Below are positions 1 to 6,503 of a stretch of DNA of 64,000 nt, one piece after another. Position 1 is the first letter of the stretch; each line of letters begins with the position of its first letter. Origin of the DNA: Amycolatopsis sp. 195334CR (GTDB taxonomy: Bacteria > Actinomycetota > Actinomycetes > Mycobacteriales > Pseudonocardiaceae). Below the pieces are notes generated by a model, which searched no databases, was not told the origin of the DNA, and worked only from the letters and a program-made list of their open reading frames with translations. Both the position numbers and the translations under genes were made by a program. The DNA is taken from NCBI RefSeq assembly GCF_017309385.1, contig NZ_JAFJMJ010000002.1, positions 1,860,001 through 1,924,000 on the forward strand, given 5' to 3'.

Positions 1-1
1 G

Positions 2-358
2 CTCGGCGACAACTACTTCGCCGCGGCGACCGCGCTGCTGTTCGGGTCGAGCGTGCTGGGCGCGTTCTTCGACAACATCCCGTACGTGGCCACGATGACG
101 CCGATCGTGGAGGGCGTGGTCGCGCAGGTGCCGGACCCGGCCACCGGGCAGGCGCTGTGGTGGGCGTTCGCGCTCGGCGCCGACTTCGGCGGCAACGGCA
201 CGGCGGTGGCGGCCAGCGCGAACGTGGTGGCGATCGGCATCGCCGCGCGCACCGGGCACCGGATCAGCTTCTGGCAGTTCACCAAGTACGGCATCGTGGT
301 GACCCTGCTGAGCACGGTGATGGCCTGGGTCTACGTCTGGCTGCGTTACTTCATGTAG
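2..358 (+). CDS. ArsB/NhaD-type ion transporter permease, C-terminal part
   Basis: The gene enters from the left edge; only its last 118 codons are present and the first readable frame begins at base 2. The fragment shows a hydrophobic segment, the DNIPYV stretch and a glycine/asparagine-rich ALGADFGGNGTAVAASANVV segment. This pair is typical of the C-terminal half of the ArsB/NhaD/SLC13 (IT superfamily) permeases, where it forms a re-entrant substrate/ion-binding hairpin. A final membrane span runs to the C terminus. The substrate (arsenite, Na+/H+ or an organic anion) cannot be told from this piece. It converges on the hydroxylase gene, and the two 3' ends overlap by 13 bases. Confidence 0.8.
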   Translation, partial: LGDNYFAAATALLFGSSVLGAFFDNIPYVATMTPIVEGVVAQVPDPATGQALWWAFALGADFGGNGTAVAASANVVAIGIAARTGHRISFWQFTKYGIVVTLLSTVMAWVYVWLRYFM

Positions 359-996
359 CGGGCGTGGAGTGCTTTGACGGTGGGGGAGCTGGGCACGCCG
401 GCCGGATCCGGGTACGTGCCCAGCACCCGGTCGGCGGTGCCCGAGCTGGTCACGGTGAACCAGTAGTGCTCGTTCTTGAAGTGGTGCAGCCGGTGGTTGC
501 GCCAGATCGCGCGGTAGAGCCGGGTGCGCGGCTTGTAGTCGCTGTGCACCAGGTAGTGCGTCCACTCGTAGCCGAGCCCGAGCAGGCCGAGGCAGGTCAG
601 GAAGGTCAGCCCGGTCTCGAGGCGGGGGAAGGCGAACAGGCCGATCGCGGTGGCCGCGGGCAGCAGCCAGCACAGGGTCTGCCACGGGATGAAGATCAGC
701 GGCACGTCGCGGGGGTCGCCGTGGTGCTCGCGGTGCTTGCGGGCGAGTAGCGAGTCCAGGGTGAGCCCGCCGATCCGGCGTGGCCGCCAGTGCAGCACGG
801 TCACGTGCACCACCCACTCGAACAGCGGGAACACCGCGATCATCAGCGCCGGGACCAGCAGGTCGCTGAGCCGCCAGTCGCCGAGGGTTGCGCGAGTGAC
901 CGCGGCGGCGAGCAGCAGCGCGCCGATCATCCACGGCGACGGGCGGCGGCGGAACACGCGGGCGGCGTCGGTGAGCGTCATCTGTTCGCGGGGCAT
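346..996 (-). CDS. Sterol desaturase / fatty acid hydroxylase superfamily membrane protein
   Basis: This is a predicted 216-residue membrane di-iron oxygenase. The histidine clusters that bind the two irons are all visible: HVTVLH (64-69), HREHH (88-92), HYLVH (147-151) and HRLHH (168-172), set between about four hydrophobic stretches. The family hydroxylates or desaturates lipids, for example fatty acids, carotenoids and sterols; the substrate here is unknown. The ATG at 996 was chosen because GAGGAGG lies 7-8 bases upstream; a longer reading frame exists but would run over the operator. It is divergent from a GntR/FCD regulator whose likely operator lies at 1038-1067, so the two are probably co-regulated. 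Confidence 0.85.
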   Translation of the reverse strand: MPREQMTLTDAARVFRRRPSPWMIGALLLAAAVTRATLGDWRLSDLLVPALMIAVFPLFEWVVHVTVLHWRPRRIGGLTLDSLLARKHREHHGDPRDVPLIFIPWQTLCWLLPAATAIGLFAFPRLETGLTFLTCLGLLGLGYEWTHYLVHSDYKPRTRLYRAIWRNHRLHHFKNEHYWFTVTSSGTADRVLGTYPDPAGVPSSPTVKALHARYMK

Positions 997-1037
997 CGGT
1001 GACCTCCTCGGCGATGGGCCCCGAACGTAGGTCGCTG

Positions 1038-1067
1038 ATTGGTCAGAGGTCAAGTGGTAAGACCAAT
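1038..1067. promoter_or_regulatory. Probable GntR/FCD operator
   Basis: In the 94-base gap between the divergent hydroxylase and GntR genes, TGGTAAGACCA (1055-1065) matches the TGGTNNNACCA consensus known for FadR/FCD-type GntR regulators. In addition ATTGGTC (1038-1044) and GACCAAT (1061-1067) form a perfect 7-base inverted repeat around it. The position suggests autoregulation and control of the hydroxylase by the protein encoded at 1091. The binding is inferred. Confidence 0.65.
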
Positions 1068-1090
1068 TAACCTTTTGCTAGGGTGGCGGC

Positions 1091-1822
1091 ATGACCGCGT
1101 TCAAACGGGTGGAACGCCGCTCGGTGCCCGACGAGGTGTTCCAGCAGCTGGTGGACGGGGTGGTCGGCGGTGAGCTGGGGGCGGGCGCCAGCCTGCCCGC
1201 CGAACGGCAGCTCGCCGAGGTGCTCGGGGTTTCCCGGCCCGCGGTCCGCGAAGCGTTGCAGCGGCTCGCGCAGACGGGCTTGGTGGAAGTGCGCCAGGGC
1301 GGTGGCACCACCGTGCGCGACTACCGCAGTCACGCCGGGCTGGATCTGTTGCCGCGCCTGCTGATCCGCGGCGGTCAGCTCGACACGGCGGTGGTCAGGA
1401 GCATCATGGAGGCGCGGCTGGCGGTGGGGCAGGAGGTCGCCGCCCTGGCCGCGACGCGAGCCGGTGCGCGCCTGGAAAGCGTGCTGGGGGAAGCCATTTC
1501 GGCGCTTTCGGTGACCGAGGACCCGGTGGAGCAGCAGCGGCACGCGCTGGAGTTCTGGAGCCACGTGGTCGATGGCGCCGACTCGATCGTCTTCCGGTTG
1601 ATGTTCAACAACCTGCGCGCCGCCTACGAGCCGGCGCTGGACGCACTGTCCACTGTGCTCGGTGCCGAAGTCGGGCGGGTGGGCCACTACCGGTCGGTCG
1701 CCGCTGCGATCGTGGCGGGGGAGGCGGCGGGAGCCAAGCAGCGGGCGGCGGAGTTGCTGCAGTTGGCTACCGATGAGATGGATGGGGTGTTGCGGGCGCT
1801 CGAAGCGTCAGCCGAGGCGTAG
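1091..1822 (+). CDS. GntR family transcriptional regulator, FCD (FadR-type) subfamily
   Basis: A 243-residue protein with an N-terminal winged helix (residues about 5-75), including the family signature LPAERQLAEVLGVSRPAVREAL. An all-helical FCD ligand-binding domain follows to the C terminus. FCD regulators usually sense small organic acids or acyl compounds. The gene is divergent from the membrane hydroxylase and has a canonical FCD operator upstream. Its last ~45 codons are repeated downstream (1887-2035) as part of a decayed tandem duplication, so this 3' end has been a recombination site. Confidence 0.88.
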   Translation: MTAFKRVERRSVPDEVFQQLVDGVVGGELGAGASLPAERQLAEVLGVSRPAVREALQRLAQTGLVEVRQGGGTTVRDYRSHAGLDLLPRLLIRGGQLDTAVVRSIMEARLAVGQEVAALAATRAGARLESVLGEAISALSVTEDPVEQQRHALEFWSHVVDGADSIVFRLMFNNLRAAYEPALDALSTVLGAEVGRVGHYRSVAAAIVAGEAAGAKQRAAELLQLATDEMDGVLRALEASAEA

Positions 1823-2122
1823 GCGGACGGCTTTGGGCAAACCGGCGAGGACGCGTTAGTAGGGTGGTCGATCAGGTCGCGCACCCGCCGGTCGCTCGTT
1901 GACGCGGTCGTGGTGGGGGAGGCCGTGGCGGGGGAAGTTGCGGCGGCTAAGTGGCGGGCGGCGGAGTTGTTGCAGTTGGCTACCGATGAGATGGATGGGG
2001 TGTTGCGGGCGCTCGAAGCGTCAGCCGAGGTGTAGGCGGACGGCTTTGGGCAGGCCGGTGACCACGTGTTCGTTGGCGTGGCGGGTGGGCCCGCGCGCTC
2101 GAAGCGTCAGCCGAGGCGTAGG
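1690..2122. repeat. Tandem duplication of the gntR / mmcQ convergent 3' ends
   Basis: A block of about 27 bases beginning GCGCTCGAAGCGTCAGCCGA occurs three times, at 1796, 2009 and 2095. The first copy ends the intact gntR. The second ends a gntR-like tail (1887-2035). The third runs into the 3' end of the intact minus-strand mmcQ gene. Read on the minus strand, the DNA after the first two copies encodes C-terminal fragments of the MmcQ/YjbR protein: VRDLIDH followed by frameshifted sequence at about 1808-1884, and VVTGLPKAVRLHLG at 2021-2065. The layout is gntR, mmcQ tail, gntR tail, mmcQ tail, mmcQ. Confidence 0.85.
1887..2035 (+). pseudogene. Remnant of a second gntR gene (C-terminal fragment)
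   Basis: The sequence encodes RSLVDAVVVGEAVAGEVAAA and then KWRAAELLQLATDEMDGVLR up to a TAG stop. It aligns with the end of the intact GntR protein. The last ~30 codons are almost identical, while the upstream part has diverged, for example VDAVVVGEAVAGEVAAAKW against AAAIVAGEAAGAKQ. No start or DNA-binding domain is attached. A diverged 5' part joined to an almost identical 3' part suggests a paralogue homogenised by gene conversion and then deleted. Confidence 0.7.
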
Positions 2123-2457
2123 CGCACCGCCTTGGGGAGGCCGGCGACTACGCGTTCGTAGGAGTGGTCGATCAGGTCGCGTACCTCGTCGTCCGGGACG
2201 GTGCCGTCGAGGACGATGGTGTTCCAGTGCCGTTTGTTCAGGTGGTAGCCCGGCGTGATGGCGGGGTGTTCGTGCCGCAGGTGCAGGGCCAGCTCCGGCT
2301 CGCACTTGAGCGAGACCGCGGCGGTTCTGTCCCGTGTGGACAACAGGGCGAAGATCTTGCCCTCCACCTTGTAGACGTCCAGGTCCGGGCCGAACGGGTG
2401 GTCCTCCACGGCAGCGGGCAGCGACAGCGCGTGCTCGCTCACCTCCTGTGGTCCCAC
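2107..2457 (-). CDS. MmcQ/YjbR family protein
   Basis: A 116-residue protein of the MmcQ/YjbR family (double-wing DNA-binding-like fold). Typical features are the N-terminal LSLPAAVEDHPFG motif, the KIFALL strand, the HPAITPGYHLNKRHWNTIVLD core and the C-terminal LIDHSY helix. The family has no settled function. The GTG start at 2457 is preceded by AAAGGAGAGCAC, and the gene follows the ATPase gene by 11 bases on the same strand, so they are probably co-transcribed. Two decayed copies of its 3' end lie downstream. Confidence 0.82.
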   Translation of the reverse strand: MGPQEVSEHALSLPAAVEDHPFGPDLDVYKVEGKIFALLSTRDRTAAVSLKCEPELALHLRHEHPAITPGYHLNKRHWNTIVLDGTVPDDEVRDLIDHSYERVVAGLPKAVRLRLG

Positions 2458-2468
2458 GTGCTCTCCTT

Positions 2469-3635
2469 TCAGCGCTTCGGCCAGTGCCAGGCCGGGCGGT
2501 CCAGCCTGCCCTGCCCTTCCAGCACGGTCGCCCCGAATTCCTTCTCCAGTTCGAGCGAAGCCACGTCCCCGGAGATCTGCTCCAGTGCGCGCACCAGCGG
2601 CTGGGCGTGCGAGACCACCACGATCTGCGCTTCCTTCGCGGCGGTGGCGACCAGCGCGGCGAGCGCGGGCAGCAGCTCCGGGTGCAGGCTCGTCTCGGGT
2701 TCGTTGAGCACCAGCAGTTCCGGCGGGCGCGGGCTGAGCAGGGCGGCCACCCAGAGCAGGTAACGCAGCGTGCCGTCGGACAGTTCGGCGGCGCTGAGCG
2801 GGCGCAGCAGCCCGTGCTGGTGGAAGCGCAGCTCGAAGCGGCCGTCGGTGTTGTGCACGCTCAACGTCGAGCCCGGGAACGCGTCGTCGATGGCGGTGGC
2901 CAGTGCGGTGGCGTCGCCGAACTCCTGGATGGTGCGCAACGCGGCGGCCAGGTCACCACCGTCGTGGTCGAGCACCGGGGTCCGCGTGCCGATGCGCGGC
3001 TGTCGCGCCGGGGCGTCGGCGTCGGTGCGGAAGTGGTCGTAGAACCGCCACGACCGGATGCGCTCGCGCACCAGCAGCAGTTCGGGGCAGGCCCGGGGAT
3101 CGGCGTACTCGCTGAGCATGCTGTCGGTCAGCCCGATGCGGTGCGGGTCCTCGGTCCAGCCACCACCCGGCTCGCGGGTGCGCACCACCGGCCCGGCGCG
3201 ATCGGCCAGCAGCGCCGCCGGGCGCAGCACCGGACCGTGCCAGACGGCTTCCCGCTTGAACTCCGGGTCCAGGTTGAACGCCGATTCGCCGGGCACCGGC
3301 AGGCCGAGGTCGAGCGCGTACCCGAACTCGTCCCCGGCGAACCCGAGCCGCAACCCGACCGGCTTCGTGCGGCGCGTGCCCTGCACCGGCGCGCGCCCTT
3401 CGCGGACCGCCTTGCCGTGCACCTCCGGCCCCGCCCACAACGTGGACGGCAACCCGCCCTCGCGCGCGAGCGCGGCCACGGCACCGTTGCGCGCGGTGTC
3501 GGCGAGCAACCGCAGCGCGCGGTACAAACTGGACTTGCCGCTGCCGTTGGCGCCGGTGACCACGGTCAGCTTGGCCAGCGGCAGCACCAGGTCCCGCAGC
3601 GAGCGGTAGTTCTCGACGGCCAAGGTGGTGAGCAC
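2469..3635 (-). CDS. AAA family ATPase (RecF/OLD-like, AAA_21 type)
   Basis: This 388-residue protein begins directly with a RecF/SMC-like P-loop region: LAVENYRSLRDL, then Walker A GANGSGKSS near residues 29-37. The C-terminal half carries the ABC-type signature region (LSDGTLRYL), Walker B LLVLNEPETSLHPELLP and the switch histidine in VVVSHAQPL. It lacks the long coiled coil of true SMC proteins, and there is no partner nuclease next door, so it is a stand-alone predicted ATPase. Some relatives work in DNA repair or phage defence; nothing here proves either. The start is a GTG at 3635. The mmcQ gene follows in the same unit. Confidence 0.8.
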   Translation of the reverse strand: MLTTLAVENYRSLRDLVLPLAKLTVVTGANGSGKSSLYRALRLLADTARNGAVAALAREGGLPSTLWAGPEVHGKAVREGRAPVQGTRRTKPVGLRLGFAGDEFGYALDLGLPVPGESAFNLDPEFKREAVWHGPVLRPAALLADRAGPVVRTREPGGGWTEDPHRIGLTDSMLSEYADPRACPELLLVRERIRSWRFYDHFRTDADAPARQPRIGTRTPVLDHDGGDLAAALRTIQEFGDATALATAIDDAFPGSTLSVHNTDGRFELRFHQHGLLRPLSAAELSDGTLRYLLWVAALLSPRPPELLVLNEPETSLHPELLPALAALVATAAKEAQIVVVSHAQPLVRALEQISGDVASLELEKEFGATVLEGQGRLDRPAWHWPKR

Positions 3636-3672
3636 ACCCCGACGCTAACCCACACCCCCGACAGAATCGGCG

Positions 3673-4992
3673 CTACAGCCACCCGGGGGCCACGAAGATC
3701 AGCCAGGTCAGCACGGGCGCCACCAGGATCATGCTGAACCCCCACCGCATGAGCTTGCCGAACACCTGCTCCCGCGTGTCTTCGGTGGCGTTGGCGACCA
3801 CCAGCGCCCCACTGGTCGAGAACGGCGAAGAGTCGACCACCGACGAGGACAGCGACAGCGCGATGATCAGCCCGACCGCGCCCACCTCACCGGCCAGCAG
3901 GAACGGCACGGCCAGCGGGATCAGCGCGCCGAGGATGCCGGTGGTGGAAGCGAAAGCCGAGACCGCGGCGCCGATCAGGCAGATGATCATCGCGGCCAGC
4001 AGCGGGATGCCGATCCCGGCCACCTGGTCGCCGAGGAAGGTGATCGTGCCCGCGCGTTCCATCAGGCTGACGAAGGTGACGATGCCGCAGATCAGCAACA
4101 CGGTCGGCCACGCGACCTGGGCCACCGCGCCCTTCGCGCTCTTCGGCGAGGCCAGCGAGAGCAGGACCGCCACGGTGATCGCGGTGAACCCGACGTCCAG
4201 GTCGAAGAACAGCACGCCGACGGTCAGCGCGACCAGTCCGGCCAGGGTGAGCGCGCGGTCCACGGTGAGGCGACCGGCCTCCTCGGCTTCGGCGTCGGTG
4301 GTGCCGGTGCCGCCGGTGGCCGGCGGCGGGGTGTCGCCGGTGGACGGACCGCCGACCGCCGCCAGTTCCGCCGTTTCCCGGCCGCGCGCGAGCAGTTTCC
4401 GCCCGCCGAAGAGGAAGAACACCACCACGCTGAGCGCCACGTTGAACACGAACGAGCTGACGAACAGCAGGAACGGGTTGCCCGGCAGGTTGTTCCGGGT
4501 GACCACGCCGTTGACGATGCCGCCGAAGATGCTCATCGGGGAGAACCCACCGGCACTGGCACCGTTGATGATGAACAAGCCCATCATCGCCGGGTTGATC
4601 CGGTACCGGATGGCGAAGCCCATGCCGATCGGCGCGATGATCGCCACCGCCGCGGGCACCACCGCGCCGACCGCCGTCAGCACCGCGGTGACCAGGAACA
4701 TCATCCACGGCACCAGCGCGATCCGGCCCTGCACCAGCCGGACCGCGCGGTGCACCAGCCAGGTGACCGTGCCGTTGTTGGTGGCGATGGCGAACAGGTA
4801 GGTGACGCCGACCAGGATGACGAAGAGGTCGCCGGGGAAGCCGCCGACGATGTCGTCGCTGGACTCGCCGAGCACCAGGGTGCCGACCGCGAACGCGGCG
4901 ACGAAGGCGAGCGCGCCCATGTGCACCGGGAGCACCGTGGCGATCAGGAACACCGCCACCAGCGTGGCGATCATGATGAGCTGGACCGACAT
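3673..4992 (-). CDS. SLC13/DASS-type carrier with MatC-like N terminus (dicarboxylate/malonate carrier)
   Basis: A 439-residue protein with about 11-12 hydrophobic segments. The N-terminal part resembles the MatC dicarboxylate-carrier domain, and the C-terminal half carries STTGILGALIPLAVPF, VDSSPFSTSGALVVAN and similar Ser/Thr-rich re-entrant loops of the ion-transporter superfamily. A charged, low-complexity cytoplasmic loop lies near residues 210-250. The ATG at 4992 has GGGAG 6 bases upstream and is preferred over an earlier in-frame start. It is divergent from the aminotransferase and CoA-transferase genes, which suggests uptake of an organic acid used by them. Confidence 0.8.
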   Translation of the reverse strand: MSVQLIMIATLVAVFLIATVLPVHMGALAFVAAFAVGTLVLGESSDDIVGGFPGDLFVILVGVTYLFAIATNNGTVTWLVHRAVRLVQGRIALVPWMMFLVTAVLTAVGAVVPAAVAIIAPIGMGFAIRYRINPAMMGLFIINGASAGGFSPMSIFGGIVNGVVTRNNLPGNPFLLFVSSFVFNVALSVVVFFLFGGRKLLARGRETAELAAVGGPSTGDTPPPATGGTGTTDAEAEEAGRLTVDRALTLAGLVALTVGVLFFDLDVGFTAITVAVLLSLASPKSAKGAVAQVAWPTVLLICGIVTFVSLMERAGTITFLGDQVAGIGIPLLAAMIICLIGAAVSAFASTTGILGALIPLAVPFLLAGEVGAVGLIIALSLSSSVVDSSPFSTSGALVVANATEDTREQVFGKLMRWGFSMILVAPVLTWLIFVAPGWL

Positions 4993-5031
4993 GCGTACTC
5001 CCAGTGATCGGTGAGGACAGCCGGGCATTAG

Positions 5032-5060
5032 TTCCGCATTACGGAATCTCGGTTCCGTAA
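5032..5060. promoter_or_regulatory. Triple half-site operator between carrier and aminotransferase genes
   Basis: TTCCGCATTACGGAA (5032-5046) is an inverted repeat with 5-base arms. The second arm also pairs with TTCCGTAA (5053-5060), giving TTACGGAA-N6-TTCCGTAA, a perfect 8-base inverted repeat. Three half-sites of alternating orientation resemble IclR-type operators. The site lies in the divergent intergenic region, close to the carrier start. No adjacent regulator gene is present, so the binding protein is unknown. Confidence 0.55.
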
Positions 5061-5206
5061 GGAGCGAGTATGGTCTCGGTCACACTGGTCGTCAAGGCTT
5101 GGCGGGTGTGGGACTTCTCGACTCGACCCCACCACCGCGGCCGGGCTAGAGTTCACATGGCGGTAGCTGGATTCCGGTATGCGGACACGTCCGAGAGGAC
5201 CTGCCA

Positions 5207-6373
5207 ATGAGTTTCGCGGGCGGCAGGCATTTCCTGCAGATCCCCGGCCCCACCAACGTGCCCGACTCGGTGCTCCGGGCGATGGCCGCGCCGACGATCG
5301 ACCACAGAGGACCGGAGTTCGGCGAACTCGGCCGCGCCGTGCTCGCCGGGCTGAAGCCGGTTTTCGGCACCACGAACCCGGTGGTGATCTACCCGGCGTC
5401 CGGCACCGGCGCCTGGGAAGCCGCGCTGGTCAACACGCTCAGCCCCGGCGATCGGGTGCTCTGCTTCGAAACCGGGCACTTCGCCACGCTGTGGCAGGAC
5501 ATGGCGCGCAAGCTCGGGCTGACCGTCGACTTCGTGCCGGGGGACTGGCGCCACGGCGTCGATCCGGCGGAGGTGGCCGACCGGCTCGGCCGCGACACCG
5601 CACACGAGATCCAGGCCGTTTGCGTGGTGCACAACGAAACCTCGACCGGGGTGACCAGCCGGATCGCCGAGATCCGCGCGGCGATCGACGCCGCCGGGCA
5701 CCCGGCGCTGCTGCTCGTGGACACCATCTCCTCACTCGGTTCCATCGACTACCGGCACGACGAATGGGGTGTCGACGTCACCGTCGCCGGTTCGCAGAAG
5801 GGACTGATGCTGCCACCGGGCCTGAGCTTCACCGCGATCAGCGACAAAGCCCTTGCCGCGTCGGAGAAAGCGAAGTTGCCACGGTCCTTCTGGGACTGGC
5901 GGCCGATGCTCGATGCCGGTGCTCGCGGCTACTTTCCCTACACCCCGGCCACCAACCTGCTCTACGGTCTGCGGGAAGCGTTGCGGTTGCTGGAAGCCGA
6001 GGGCCTGCCGAACGTCTTCGCGCGCCACATCCGCCACGCCGAGGCGACGCGTGCGGCGGTGGCGGGCTGGGGGCTGGAGGTGCTGTGCGCCGACGAACGC
6101 GAGCACTCCGCCGCGCTGACCGCGGTGATCGTGCCCGAAGGCCATGACGCGGACAAGATCCGCGCGCTCATCCTGGACCGCTTCGACATGTCGCTCGGCG
6201 CCGGGCTGGGCAAGCTCGCCGGGCGCGTCTTCCGGATCGGGCACCTCGGCTCGTTCAACGACCTGAGCCTGGCGGGCACGCTCTCGGGCGTGCAGATGGG
6301 CTTGGCCCTGTCCGGCGTGCCGATCCGGCCCGAGGGCGTCAACGCCGCGCTCGACCGGCTTTCGGTGGCGTGA
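5207..6373 (+). CDS. Class V PLP aminotransferase (alanine/serine-glyoxylate aminotransferase type)
   Basis: A 388-residue fold-type I PLP enzyme. The N terminus has the family signature QIPGPTNVPDSVLRAM. The cofactor-binding aspartate is in LLLVDTISSLGS (D172), and the Schiff-base lysine is K198 in VAGSQKGLMLPPG. Length and motifs match serine-glyoxylate/alanine-glyoxylate transaminases, which move an amino group onto glyoxylate. Nearby genes encode an organic-acid carrier and a CoA-transferase fusion, so a two- or three-carbon acid pathway is plausible. The exact amino donor is not determined. ATG at 5207 follows GAGAGGACC. Confidence 0.88.
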   Translation: MSFAGGRHFLQIPGPTNVPDSVLRAMAAPTIDHRGPEFGELGRAVLAGLKPVFGTTNPVVIYPASGTGAWEAALVNTLSPGDRVLCFETGHFATLWQDMARKLGLTVDFVPGDWRHGVDPAEVADRLGRDTAHEIQAVCVVHNETSTGVTSRIAEIRAAIDAAGHPALLLVDTISSLGSIDYRHDEWGVDVTVAGSQKGLMLPPGLSFTAISDKALAASEKAKLPRSFWDWRPMLDAGARGYFPYTPATNLLYGLREALRLLEAEGLPNVFARHIRHAEATRAAVAGWGLEVLCADEREHSAALTAVIVPEGHDADKIRALILDRFDMSLGAGLGKLAGRVFRIGHLGSFNDLSLAGTLSGVQMGLALSGVPIRPEGVNAALDRLSVA

Positions 6374-6503
6374 TGGTGCCTGTACTCGATCACGCCGCGA
6401 GCGGTGGTGTTCCCGAAGCACACCGCGGACGTGGTGGCCGGCAGATTTTCCACGGAGCCCGCCGCACGGCGTGGCATCCGGTCGAACTGATCGGGGAGGC
6501 AAG

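Noticed and set aside
2334..3737. A 467-codon plus-strand frame opposite the ATPase gene
   Set aside because: It lacks any recognisable domain and mirrors codon structure of the minus-strand P-loop protein.
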